Assembly: GCA_035772405.1 (NCBI GenBank)
Contig: JAYKKM010000452.1
Span: 1,253,501 to 1,317,500, forward strand
Direction: 5' to 3'
Length of the DNA: 64,000 nt
Origin: Chrysogorgia sp. JL179-B06
Lineage: Eukaryota; Cnidaria; Anthozoa; Scleralcyonacea; Chrysogorgiidae
Shown here piece after piece: positions 47,691 to 56,313 of the stretch. The notes under the pieces were generated by a model. That model made no database searches. It was not told the origin of the DNA and saw only the letters and a list, made by a program, of their open reading frames with translations. The number at the start of each line of letters is the position of its first letter. Position 1 is the stretch's first letter. The position numbers and the translations under genes were made by a program.

Positions 47691-47720
47691 ATACTTTACA
47701 TATGTTTTGTCACTACCGTT

Positions 47721-48663
47721 TTAGCTTGTAATAATCATAGGCAAACCACGCAAGTACCACCGCGAGCACCGCGATTTTGAGTAGCAAGTAGCACCGCGAT
47801 TTTGAGCCAACCAAGCGAGACCCTTTGCACCCAACGTCAACACGTTGTAAACTAAGTTAGCCAACCCAACAGCCCATGGACCCATCTTAATTATCGCGTT
47901 CTTAACAGCCTGTGCAAACGACCTCATAGCCATAGCGCCTTTCATAACAGCGGACCTCCCAGCGATAATAATAGTTGTTATAACTCCAGCCACTGAAATT
48001 GCTACAGCGCTCAACCCAACCATATTTTCTTTAGCCCATTCCTTGAATCTCTGAAATCTGTCAATGTCGATCTCCTGCTGTTCTCTAACTTCTTCAAGCT
48101 TGCGCTGTTCTAGGGTTCTATCTCTGGCTTGCTCAAGTCCTGACTCTCTTTCAAACAAGCTAGCGTACTCTCGCTCTTCGTCAGGCGTGAGACCAATTTG
48201 GTCAGCTTTTCTATTAAGCTCTGCCAATCTCCCACTCGTTTCACCTATCACTTCTTGAAAGTGGTCTGCCTGCGCTTGCAACGCACCAGTGTCGCCTATT
48301 CTTGACTCACGCAACGCACTCTCACTTGGATTAAGCACACCACTCAGCTCACGGCTCTCGTTTGGTGTTAGTCCAGGTATGTCGTCGTGACCCACTCTTG
48401 TTTCAATCACTGGGAAGTCATCTGGGATCACTTCTGTTGTGATAGCTGTTGTTTCTGTACTCTCAGGGATTTGACCAACTAACTGTTTGAACTGCTCAAT
48501 CGCGTCTTTGCTATTCTTATCTATACTGTAGATCAAACTTTTTTTCCCAGGTTTTAGAATTAGTTTAGGATTTCCACGTTCACCATCTTTGTTTATCGGT
48601 TCGAAAAAAATAGACCCTGAGTCCGTCACCCATGATCTGTTGGCTATTTCCCTTGACGCGACG
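47721..48663 (-). pseudogene. Coiled-coil membrane protein, C-terminal part of a broken gene
   Basis: This frame continues the protein begun at 49170. It has no ATG: the open frame would begin with GTG at 48695, and it lines up with the upstream frame if the A10 run at 48675-48684 (plus-strand Ts) were one base shorter. It has Glu/Arg-rich coiled-coil segments, then hydrophobic stretches (VGLSAVAISVAGVITTIIIAG; WAVGLANLVYNVLTLGAKGLAW). Near the end a 25-bp direct duplication (47765-47781 repeated at 47790-47806) shifts the frame; the displaced frame encodes another hydrophobic segment. Probably a virion membrane or minor structural protein; not recognised. Confidence 0.6.
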
Positions 48664-49170
48664 TCATGACCGAGTTTTTTTTTTATACAACTCACGTATT
48701 TTCTTATCTATTAGCTTGATTCTTTTCACTTGATTTTTTATCACCTCTTTGTTGGACACGTTTATCTTGTCCAATCTTCTATAAAGATCGTCCGACTTCT
48801 CTTCAAGAGCTATTCTGTAGCTTGTGTCATTGACACCACCACGTGACTCCTGTTCGACAAACTCTACCGCTGGGACTTCTGTGTTAGTTCCCCTTATTGT
48901 CACCGTCTTACCATCGTCAGTGTCGATAAACGACGTCTCTTTTTCTCGAGACCTCCTCTCTTGCTCTTCCTGCAATCCAGTCACTCTCCCAAACAATTTT
49001 TCATACTCGACGCGCACAACATCTGGCATGCCACCGCTGGCGTACCTATCGTCAAGTAAATTGTAAGCTTTAGTGATACTCTTAAGTTCGACGTCTAATT
49101 GATCATCAGTGTAGGCTCTACCAAGGTTCTCCATCTCGATCTCGTCAAAACCTTCCCCACCTTCAGCCAT
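48664..49170 (-). CDS. Coiled-coil protein, N-terminal part of the broken gene
   Basis: Starts MAEGGEGFDEIEM at an ATG, is highly charged (Glu, Asp, Arg, Lys) with heptad-like spacing, and ends KKKTRS at a stop just after the A10 tract. The following frame overlaps it by 32 bp, so the two were almost certainly one gene of about 490 codons. It starts 6 bp downstream of the integrase stop. Function unknown. The break may be real, an assembly homopolymer error, or less likely programmed +1 slippage. Confidence 0.6.
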   Translation of the reverse strand: MAEGGEGFDEIEMENLGRAYTDDQLDVELKSITKAYNLLDDRYASGGMPDVVRVEYEKLFGRVTGLQEEQERRSREKETSFIDTDDGKTVTIRGTNTEVPAVEFVEQESRGGVNDTSYRIALEEKSDDLYRRLDKINVSNKEVIKNQVKRIKLIDKKIRELYKKKTRS

Positions 49171-49176
49171 ATTACA

Positions 49177-50268
49177 TTAGCTCACATTTTGAATATCGCT
49201 TTCTGATATCCACGAATTATGTTTGCTCTCGTAACCCAACCATTTGACCAGCGCCATCTTCTTCCCTCTGACTTTCTTTCTTTTCAACACCTTTTCAACT
49301 CTGTACACATCGCCACCATGTTTCTTATTGACCAGCGATAATTCCTGTTCATAAAATTTACCAATAATCTGTTCACCACTTATGTCCTCAATTTCATACA
49401 CATTCGGATCACCACGAATAACTTTCACCACTTTAAACAGCTCTTCAGTGAAGTTGGCTTCATATCCCTTTGTGAACACACTCTTGTACTTACTAATTCT
49501 CACTGATTGACCAACTCTAAACTTCGGTAATGGATTGTCTGCAAATTGGTGACCAAACAAAGTGGTCCAAACTTCACCCTCACTTGACTTATCAACATCC
49601 TTCGGCTTCATCATAATGCTTCGATTCACGTTGCTATTGTAATTGCTCACAAACTGGTCAAGAACGTCAATCCATTTGTATGTCCCATAAGTGTAAAAGT
49701 ACTTCCACATAATACTCTTCAGACTTCTATTAAAACGCTCGACAACAGCAGCCTTTTTATCACTCTTTGTGCTGAAATATTCAACACCATGTTTTTTCAA
49801 CAAACTTTTCACACCAACGTTGTAGAATTCAAGTCCATCATCAAATTGCGCTAACTTAGGTGTGGTTCCAAACCGATCTTTAAAGTCATTCAATAGTTCT
49901 CCAACAGCCTTAGTCATGTTCTTAGTGTCTTTTCTGTAAACCGCAATTCCAAAAGCGTATCTACTCAATATTTCAATACCTGTCAATATCCAATAATAAC
50001 CGCCATTCTGTTTTGAGTGCTTACTCATGTCCACTAAGTCCATTTGAAGCTCTTCACCAAGAAATCCGACGAGGGTAGCACGGAATTTATGCCTTCTCAC
50101 GATGGGTTTGTACCTAGTGTAAGTGTCCTGCGTGGTCAACCATTCTTTCACTGTTTTTCTAGTCACTTTCAATCCGTCTCCCAACGCGCGTTGATACAAC
50201 CTCTCTGCACCACTGTACCCCGTCTTAGGATTGTAGTAAATGTCTCTCAACCCTTGTTCTGTCTCCAC
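49177..50268 (-). CDS. Retroviral-type integrase with chromodomain
   Basis: 363 codons. The N-terminal helical region has IYYNPKTGYSGAERLYQ and VTRKTVKEWL, typical of Polinton integrases. The rve core has catalytic D77 (ELQMDLVDM), D143 or D144 (QFDDGLEF) and E177 (AAVVERFNRSLK). The C-terminus (about 318-360) is a chromodomain (VEKVLKRKK..ALVKWLGY..NSWI) that may direct integration to modified chromatin. The enzyme joins element DNA to 6-bp staggered target sites. Oddity: the open frame begins with GTG and the closest upstream ATG is followed at once by TAA, so the true start is unclear. Confidence 0.95.
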   Translation of the reverse strand: METEQGLRDIYYNPKTGYSGAERLYQRALGDGLKVTRKTVKEWLTTQDTYTRYKPIVRRHKFRATLVGFLGEELQMDLVDMSKHSKQNGGYYWILTGIEILSRYAFGIAVYRKDTKNMTKAVGELLNDFKDRFGTTPKLAQFDDGLEFYNVGVKSLLKKHGVEYFSTKSDKKAAVVERFNRSLKSIMWKYFYTYGTYKWIDVLDQFVSNYNSNVNRSIMMKPKDVDKSSEGEVWTTLFGHQFADNPLPKFRVGQSVRISKYKSVFTKGYEANFTEELFKVVKVIRGDPNVYEIEDISGEQIIGKFYEQELSLVNKKHGGDVYRVEKVLKRKKVRGKKMALVKWLGYESKHNSWISESDIQNVS

Positions 50269-50285
50269 ACCAAGTTACATATAAT

Positions 50286-50984
50286 TCACACAATATACAG
50301 TTCCAATAACACCGCGCCAATTTTGAGACTATCGTTATTTGGTTTGACGCGAAATGTCATACTTGAGTAAACACCTTTTTTAATATTCACCTTGGATTCA
50401 ATGTCCACATGGCGTTGCACTGACCCTTTCAAAGACTGTTCGGTGGGTATTGGTAATGTTGTGATCACATCGCTGCGCTTCCCATCGATACCCACGTTGC
50501 TCTCGGTTTCACCAACATCACACGAAACTTCTATGTACTTCAGACCTCTATACATGTCAACCTCGTTTGGGCTAGTGTGCCACTGTGAGTCATTCTGGAT
50601 CACCTCACCTCTCGCGAAACCTAGTAGAGGCCCAATGGTGTCTAACACAGCTGAGCTACTAACCTTAACCCTACACTTGCCTGTGGGCACTAGTTTCTCT
50701 ATCTCGAGACTCACCTTACGCTCGTTAGACTCATGTTTCAAAACTTTGACCAATGCGTCGAAGCTAAAGTACCCTTCACCCACTTTAATCTTTTTAAAAG
50801 AGCCGACCCTAGAGTCATCCAGCGTGAAGACCTGAATGCTGTCGTCATTTGTTGTGTTATGGTAGTCCCAAAACACAGTGGCTGTCTTGACCATAATGTA
50901 TGGATTATCGTGTATGACCATCATCGCGTTGTCAAAGGACACAACTTTTTCCACACCCTCGATGAATACCGTCAACTTTCGCAT
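50286..50984 (-). CDS. Candidate minor capsid (penton) protein
   Basis: About 232 residues from the Met at 50984 (MRKLTVFIEG). The frame extends 20 codons upstream, but this would overlap the divergent gene at 51009, and the GTATGTTATACACA motif sits right before 50984. It is beta-rich with LLGFARG, YRGLKYIEVSCDVGETE and a C-terminal strand ending the chain, like Polinton penton-type single jelly-rolls as I recall them. It would form pentameric vertices. It lies in the same block as the MCP and ATPase. Assignment is by size, composition and context. Confidence 0.62.
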   Translation of the reverse strand: MRKLTVFIEGVEKVVSFDNAMMVIHDNPYIMVKTATVFWDYHNTTNDDSIQVFTLDDSRVGSFKKIKVGEGYFSFDALVKVLKHESNERKVSLEIEKLVPTGKCRVKVSSSAVLDTIGPLLGFARGEVIQNDSQWHTSPNEVDMYRGLKYIEVSCDVGETESNVGIDGKRSDVITTLPIPTEQSLKGSVQRHVDIESKVNIKKGVYSSMTFRVKPNNDSLKIGAVLLELYIV

Positions 50985-51008
50985 TGTGTATAACATACGG
51001 TATATTAT

Positions 51009-52481
51009 ATGCAGAAAGCCCTTCACAATTACTATGGAGAGCATTACGAACGTGCGATGGCGAACACATCAAAGGCTACACACGACGCAAAGGCAGACCT
51101 CATCAAAAAGTACCCTCACGCCACTTTAAGCAAATTCGAGTTCGATCCAAATATTTCACAAGACGGTAAAATCATGAGTGTCGACGTGTATTTCAGAAAC
51201 AACGACATCCTCAGCACAAACGTAACCAGCACAACCTTCAAAAACGATAAGAACATGTGGAAGTGGCTACACAACAGTAAGTTCCCAATAATATGGCAAG
51301 GCGGTGGAACTATCCAACCACTACCAAAAGGTCATAAAAACCATTGGGGGCTTTGGGATGGTTATCCAACAGAAAATGTGTTAAATTATCCAGTGAATAA
51401 CTTCAAAGTTTTTGTTAACCAAAATAGTTACTTCATGTCGAAGCTACCAACCTTACAAATCACCACGTCAAAGACCATGTCAAAATGGGACGACAACGAA
51501 TCTTACTACCGCGTTGTGTTTGCGACGTATTGTGCAAGTTTCTGTTGTGGAGTCTCGCTGCAACATTTATCAGTGTCACAAGAAGTCCACCCTGTGGTCA
51601 CAAGTGTGATGAGATTTCATGTGTACTTCACCATTAGAAGACTTCTCAGAAGAATGGAAGGTGGCGAGACCATGAAGTCAATAAGTAGAGAATTCAACGC
51701 TTCCGAATTGTACGGCAAGATTTCCAAAATCCCCAGAAAACATTACTACCAGAGTAAAGTCCTGAGCGATGGCACTCTAGGCGAAACCAGAGTCTACACA
51801 CTCAACGACACCCATAACGATTATAAACGATATGTCGCGCGATTGTCAGACGGCTTTACCAACATTGGACTGCAATATCTAAATCAGAGCATAGAAGCCT
51901 TTGTGTACTCCACACTTGGTGCGCAAGCGAGAACACGTGTATCGGTCGTTGGTGGTTCTGCAGGAAGTTTAGAAACCCAACAAGAGTTCCGCAAGTTGTT
52001 TGCTGACAGTGTTATACAGTATGACGTGTCGACATGGATTCTCAACATGAACAAATCGATTAGAGACACCAACGTTGTCCAGAATCTTGCAGTGTCGCCA
52101 AGTACATGGTTAATGCCAAGTAACGTGGTGATACTCAAGAATAAAATCGCTGGGTACAACAACTTATTAAAGATTGCCACAGAGTCCATGAAATTTGGAG
52201 TGAACACTCGCTTGAATGCAACAACACCAACAATTGCAGCTAAAAAAGTCCACCAAGAAAATGTGGTGACTAACTTAGTAGCGCCAGCGAGTCTTGCGGC
52301 TAAAAAAGTTCACCAAGAAAATGTGGTGGCTAAAAAAGTTTACCAAGAAAATGTGACACCACTTCCCGTGAAAAAAACAGTGGTCACTACCACAAGTAAG
52401 TCAGACACGACAACGCTGGCGATAGTGTTAGGGTTCTCAGCAGTCTCTGGTTATCTACTAACCAAATACACCTTGAAGTAG
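51009..52481 (+). CDS. Unrecognised 490-residue Polinton protein with C-terminal membrane anchor
   Basis: ATG at 51009 directly after GGTATATTAT; divergent from the penton candidate with a 24-bp gap. The N-terminal half has KMWKWLH/NMWKWLHNSKFPI and KGHKNHWGLWDGYP; the middle is mixed alpha/beta. Between about 405 and 450 there are three imperfect AAKKVHQENVV-type repeats. A single hydrophobic segment with AIVLGFSAVSGYLL ends the protein. I do not recognise the fold. The anchor and its place before the fibre-like gene suggest a virion-surface or membrane-linked role (inference). Confidence 0.7.
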   Translation: MQKALHNYYGEHYERAMANTSKATHDAKADLIKKYPHATLSKFEFDPNISQDGKIMSVDVYFRNNDILSTNVTSTTFKNDKNMWKWLHNSKFPIIWQGGGTIQPLPKGHKNHWGLWDGYPTENVLNYPVNNFKVFVNQNSYFMSKLPTLQITTSKTMSKWDDNESYYRVVFATYCASFCCGVSLQHLSVSQEVHPVVTSVMRFHVYFTIRRLLRRMEGGETMKSISREFNASELYGKISKIPRKHYYQSKVLSDGTLGETRVYTLNDTHNDYKRYVARLSDGFTNIGLQYLNQSIEAFVYSTLGAQARTRVSVVGGSAGSLETQQEFRKLFADSVIQYDVSTWILNMNKSIRDTNVVQNLAVSPSTWLMPSNVVILKNKIAGYNNLLKIATESMKFGVNTRLNATTPTIAAKKVHQENVVTNLVAPASLAAKKVHQENVVAKKVYQENVTPLPVKKTVVTTTSKSDTTTLAIVLGFSAVSGYLLTKYTLK

Positions 52482-52483
52482 TA

Positions 52484-53434
52484 ATGAGTCTAAACTACGG
52501 GTATGAGTCTGACGACCCTCACGATAAAATACTAAAGAGAACGAAAAGGCATCTGGAGGAAGATCCTAAATTAAGCGCGACCGGTGGAAGGATGTCTGGA
52601 CTAATAGACATGCAAGGCTCAGCAATAAAAAACGTAGCAGACCCAGTCGATGACTCAGATGCTGCCAATAAAAGAACTCTAGAGCAATTGTTAGCAGGTT
52701 ACCTCAAGAGTCAGTCCTACAATGTTGTGTTTGACTTCAACGTTAGCACACACGCCTTGAAAAATGTGGAGTTTCACACCAATGGTTCAAGCAAAGTGAA
52801 AGCCATTGGTGAAACAAGCAAATTAGTGCAAAACAACCCAACCTATGGTCCTATTGTTGGCATCAGCAGTGTAAGCCAAAGTTTTCTATCCCCTGTGTTA
52901 ACACCACTCCCACTTGAGTCAGGTCTTCATTTTAATTGCCCCAGTATGCAGTGGTGTGATCTCTCTATTTTTGTTGTGGTGAGGTTACCAATGAGAACCG
53001 CTGGATCAAATTGGGAGACAATTATATCAAACGACGACGGTCAGTGGGATAAGTTCATAGGGTACAAGACTGGTATGGCTAATGGACTCGCGTATGGTGG
53101 TAGCATCCCAGCAATGGAGAGCATATGCACTATTCCAAGTGGTGTTGACATAAGTAAAATGCATATGATATCAATACACTGGCAAATGGACAATTCACAC
53201 GTCAGAGTCAACAACATCAAGTCAACCGATTCAGACTTCGTAGCGAACATGAAAAAGATAGGCACGCCTTATGGAACAATTTTTGGAATACATCGACCAA
53301 GAATACCACTCGCACCTTATGCGTACCCATCATTGATAGAATTCTACGGTGTGAAAATTGTGAGTGGCTACATGACGAACCGAGACATCATAATCATGGG
53401 TGGAGAAATGATGAAGGAATATGGTATAAAGTAA
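52484..53434 (+). CDS. Fibre-like attachment protein
   Basis: 316 residues. Residues about 30-70 (GGRMSGLIDMQGSAIKNVADP, then DSDAANKRTLEQLL) match the repeat typical of phage tail-fibre and trimeric fibre N-termini, where a GxIxMxxxxIxNVxDPxxxxDAxNK pattern precedes the shaft. The C-terminal ~200 residues (DLSIFVVVRLP, WETIISNDDGQWDKF, then MHMISIHWQ) look like a concanavalin/LamG-type beta-sandwich, suited to glycan binding. It starts 2 bp after the previous stop. A vertex fibre for host attachment is the natural reading (inference). Confidence 0.7.
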   Translation: MSLNYGYESDDPHDKILKRTKRHLEEDPKLSATGGRMSGLIDMQGSAIKNVADPVDDSDAANKRTLEQLLAGYLKSQSYNVVFDFNVSTHALKNVEFHTNGSSKVKAIGETSKLVQNNPTYGPIVGISSVSQSFLSPVLTPLPLESGLHFNCPSMQWCDLSIFVVVRLPMRTAGSNWETIISNDDGQWDKFIGYKTGMANGLAYGGSIPAMESICTIPSGVDISKMHMISIHWQMDNSHVRVNNIKSTDSDFVANMKKIGTPYGTIFGIHRPRIPLAPYAYPSLIEFYGVKIVSGYMTNRDIIIMGGEMMKEYGIK

Positions 53435-53641
53435 ATGGGAGCATGTATTTCGAGACCTCATCAAATATATAAGATAAATAAAACGACTGACCACATGTTC
53501 AAAGCTGGTGGGTCATTTGGCCGCGGTGACGTGACTCTCGAGCTCCACGCTGAGATTGGTATGAGGTCTAAAAAGACTTACGGCAAACCTATTATGTTAC
53601 CAGAGTCAGACACTGTGGGAGTGGTGGGAGACGTGACCTAA
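53435..53641 (+). CDS. Small protein with N-myristoylation-type start
   Basis: 68 residues, start ATG overlapping the end of the previous gene's stop region and preceded by GGTATAAAGTAA. MGACIS provides Gly2, Cys4 and Ser6, matching the N-myristoylation consensus with a possible palmitoylation site. No other motif recognised. It could attach to membranes. Confidence 0.55.
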   Translation: MGACISRPHQIYKINKTTDHMFKAGGSFGRGDVTLELHAEIGMRSKKTYGKPIMLPESDTVGVVGDVT

Positions 53642-53647
53642 GTTAAA

Positions 53648-53818
53648 ATGGGTTGGTCTCAGCTTCGAAGATCTCAGCTTCGAGGATTTAGAAAGCTGGT
53701 TCGTAACATTAGAAACTTTTTCAGACGACGTAGAAAACTGAAGACTAATGAAACACACCTGATGCGTTGGTACACAACAAACCAGATCTATAAAAAACCT
53801 AGCGCCCACATCGAGTAG
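53648..53818 (+). CDS. Arg-rich 56-residue basic protein
   Basis: ATG at 53648, TAG at 53816-53818, in the gap between two longer genes. The sequence starts MGWSQLRRSQLRG and has an FFRRRRKLK block; about a quarter of residues are Arg or Lys. Size and charge resemble small DNA-condensing core peptides such as those of adenoviruses. That function is an inference from composition and place only. Confidence 0.5.
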   Translation: MGWSQLRRSQLRGFRKLVRNIRNFFRRRRKLKTNETHLMRWYTTNQIYKKPSAHIE

Positions 53819-53842
53819 TTTTTTGTGGGGGACTATATAGTG

Positions 53843-54610
53843 ATGACTTCCGCAATACTCCAACTATTCGATTTCGACGGTCATCAAATCACGACGGTTA
53901 ATCACAACGGTGACATATGGTTCAAAGCAAAAGAGGTCGCGAGCGCTCTAGGTTATGCTAGACCAAAAGATGCAGTTAACGATCATGTCGAACCTGATTG
54001 TAAAACGAAGATGGAGCAGGCCTCGTTTATCAACGAACTTGGGGTCTACTCATTAGTGTTCTCGAGTAAAATGGAGCGCGCGAAACACTTCGGAAGGTGG
54101 GTGCACTCAGAAGTCTCGCCAAGCGTTAGAAAGGGTTTAGCTGACGTCGGTCTCAAACACAATCAGTTTAAAATGATCACTGAGTTCGACCTTCATACGA
54201 AAGTTGTTGGTTTTCTTAGGAAATATTATCCAGAAGCTATTTTGATAGCCGCTTGTGGTGAGAATCAAGACACTTCGAGTAAAAGAATAAATTCGTGGAA
54301 AAAAGGTTACCAACGTGGAACGCCTGACTTGATTATTGCCAACGCAAACCGACAGCATAGCGGACTCGTGATTGAGTTCAAGAACCCAGGTGGCACAGGT
54401 AAGACATCTGAAGAGCAAGACTCTCTGCTGCTCAGATACAAATCCGCTGGTTATCTAACATTGTTGTGCGACTCATACGACGACGCTATTACTATGGTAA
54501 TAAAATATTTCTTTGACGTTGGGTTTCAATGTTCTCAGTGTTTTCGTAAATTTAAAAATAAAGCGGCGTTAAGTAACCACGAGAGACACTATTGTAAAGA
54601 GACTTTTTAG
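53843..54610 (+). CDS. BRO-N, VRR-NUC-like nuclease and zinc-finger fusion protein
   Basis: 255 residues from the ATG at 53843 (preceded by GACTATATAGTG; the frame opens earlier with GTG). Residues 1-100 form a BRO-N domain (DIWFKAKEVASALGY..FGRWVHSEVSPSVRK) found in baculovirus and NCLDV DNA-binding proteins. Residues 112-222 look like a VRR-NUC/PD-(D/E)XK nuclease with GTPD (159-162), E178-F-K180 and Q192. Residues 230-251 are a Cys/His finger (CSQCF..HERHYC). It overlaps the thymidine kinase end by 42 bp on the opposite strand. Likely a DNA-binding nuclease or regulator. Confidence 0.8.
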   Translation: MTSAILQLFDFDGHQITTVNHNGDIWFKAKEVASALGYARPKDAVNDHVEPDCKTKMEQASFINELGVYSLVFSSKMERAKHFGRWVHSEVSPSVRKGLADVGLKHNQFKMITEFDLHTKVVGFLRKYYPEAILIAACGENQDTSSKRINSWKKGYQRGTPDLIIANANRQHSGLVIEFKNPGGTGKTSEEQDSLLLRYKSAGYLTLLCDSYDDAITMVIKYFFDVGFQCSQCFRKFKNKAALSNHERHYCKETF

Positions 54611-55087
54611 ACAACGAGTAACAGTTGTTCCATCGGTGTCACGACAAACAGCACAGTACGCTTTTAGAAATGTGATGTCGTCTGCTACTGGGAACAGTGT
54701 GTCGAGTTCACCAAGTCTTTTTAAGTGCTCCGTTGTTATGAGACCACAAATAATGACGTGAATGCCAGCTTTGATGTACTCGTGAATAACTGGAAGTAGA
54801 TCAGAGTACCAATGGCCTTCATCAATTCCGATGACGTCGTAGCCAGCTAGCTCGAAAGAACTCGGAAGGTTGGTGATTAACTTCGCAGGTAAACTGTCTG
54901 ATCCAACAACAATGGTCTGACGATGTGTGGAGAACGTGTGGTCAGTTCGTCTGGTGTCGCCTGCGTTGTTCATGTAAAGGACTCTAAGCCCTGACTTACT
55001 TAACGCGACTAACCTGCGGAGAGTCTCTGTCGTTTTTCCTGCAAACATAGGACCAATCACGATTTCTAGTTTACCAACTTTCTTCAT
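54569..55087 (-). CDS. Thymidine kinase (TK1-like)
   Basis: 172 residues. The P-loop GPMFAGKT (12-19) and its context (EIVIGPMFAGKTTETLRRL) and the Walker-B-like DEGHWY segment are TK1-type. There is a lasso-region counterpart and one CxxC (CAVC) of the zinc site. The second Cys pair normally found at the C-terminus is absent, and the chain ends in the region overlapping the BRO gene, so it is a shortened form. It phosphorylates deoxythymidine for DNA synthesis. TK is common in poxviruses and other NCLDVs and unusual in a Polinton. Start ATG follows GGTATAGTAACC. Confidence 0.88.
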   Translation of the reverse strand: MKKVGKLEIVIGPMFAGKTTETLRRLVALSKSGLRVLYMNNAGDTRRTDHTFSTHRQTIVVGSDSLPAKLITNLPSSFELAGYDVIGIDEGHWYSDLLPVIHEYIKAGIHVIICGLITTEHLKRLGELDTLFPVADDITFLKAYCAVCRDTDGTTVTRCLKSLFTIVSLVVT

Positions 55088-55811
55088 GGTTACTATACCT
55101 CCAGAGAGATATTCTCTCCTGTTGCGGCAACTGCTGTTCGTTGTTAAATATCCGCTGAAGCTCTAAGTTTTTAAGATGGGACTGCGAGCTCTCGTGTCTT
55201 GAGCGATGCATCGGGTTGTTTGTGGTCACACCGCATGGGTAACACATGTACACGTTGTGCGCGTGTGCAAAGCTCTGATGGGCGGATGAGCGTATGTGGT
55301 CCTCGATGTCGTCCGCACTCAGTATATCATTACACCCCACCACGCAAACGTTAACGTCACGGTTCGCGGCGAGCTCTAGCCACGCTTTGATTTTGGTTGG
55401 GCATGGTCTCCATAGAAGGGTTGTTAAGAACACTTCGAGGTAGTTACCGAGTAATGTAGCGGTGGACTCACAAGGGTTACCTAAGTAGTCACCACCCGCT
55501 AACACAAGACGCTTGAACGGTAAGTAACACCACACGGGGATCTTGTTAGCTAAGCTATCAACCCACCAGTTGGCTGTGTCTTCTTGAAGATTGATCCAAG
55601 CCTCGTGAACGCGCTTTGTGGTTTGGGTCTGAGCGTTGAACCGTTTTAGTGACTCCTCATTTACACTATAGATGTCGTGCAACGCGAGGGCTGATAAGTA
55701 CTCTTTTAAGACACTAGGTCCAGAGGTGTCTTGTGGGGTAGACACGTTGATAAAGTGGTTTCTTCGAAACTCAGCGATCTCCGCTTCGCTAATTTCTCGG
55801 GCTCGAGTCAT
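55071..55811 (-). CDS. Unrecognised protein with Cys/His clusters
   Basis: 246 residues; ATG directly after GAGTATAGTATA. Not recognised. The C-terminal half has two possible zinc sites: CVVGCNDILSADDIEDHIRSS with following His, and YMCYPCG with HRSRHE. The N-terminal half is helical and Trp/Leu-rich. It overlaps the TK start by 17 bp on the same strand, so the two are likely co-transcribed. Regulatory or nucleic-acid-binding function is a guess. Confidence 0.65.
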   Translation of the reverse strand: MTRAREISEAEIAEFRRNHFINVSTPQDTSGPSVLKEYLSALALHDIYSVNEESLKRFNAQTQTTKRVHEAWINLQEDTANWWVDSLANKIPVWCYLPFKRLVLAGGDYLGNPCESTATLLGNYLEVFLTTLLWRPCPTKIKAWLELAANRDVNVCVVGCNDILSADDIEDHIRSSAHQSFAHAHNVYMCYPCGVTTNNPMHRSRHESSQSHLKNLELQRIFNNEQQLPQQERISLWRYSNHEESW

Positions 55812-55930
55812 TATACTATACTCTCAGAGAAAAATCCTAATTTTTAGTGCGTTTGGTCTGGAATTGTGAGATAACTGTGAGGTCAACTGTGAGATACCTG
55901 TGAGTAAGATAACACGTGATAGTGTATTAG

Positions 55931-56266
55931 ATGGCTGAGGACCCACAGACGGTTGTCGACGCTAAGATCACAGCTGATGTGAAGAGTGTTAAGGTGAAGG
56001 ACCCAAAGCGTGTCGCTGCTGGTAAAAAGTTGGCTGAGATATCGAAAGCTGCGAAAGAAAAAAAAATGCGTGAGATGATAGTCAACGAAGAACAGGGTGG
56101 TGAGTGGAGCTATGGTTACATTGTTGGAACACTTGGTGTAATCATCGCTGGTGCTTCGCTATGGTACACAATTAGCAGTGAAAAAGAACCTGTGAGTACT
56201 GCACCAGCACCTGCGTCAGAGAGTCATAAAACTCGTCGTCCAGCGTTAGACACATTTGATTCTTGA
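55931..56266 (+). CDS. Small membrane protein 1
   Basis: 111 residues. A Lys-rich soluble N-terminus (about 60 residues), one hydrophobic helix (YIVGTLGVIIAGASLWYTI) and an Ala/Pro/Ser-rich tail. Start ATG follows GATAGTGTATTAG. Unknown function; first of three consecutive membrane-protein genes. Confidence 0.65.
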   Translation: MAEDPQTVVDAKITADVKSVKVKDPKRVAAGKKLAEISKAAKEKKMREMIVNEEQGGEWSYGYIVGTLGVIIAGASLWYTISSEKEPVSTAPAPASESHKTRRPALDTFDS

Positions 56267-56313
56267 ACAAAACACACGACAATGTATATGACTGCGATTG
56301 ATCGAAAAAACTT

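Noticed and set aside
48664..48695. Programmed frameshift joining the two coiled-coil frames
   Set aside because: The needed shift is +1 on an A10 run, without a known +1 slippery context; a one-base indel is simpler. Kept only as a minor alternative.
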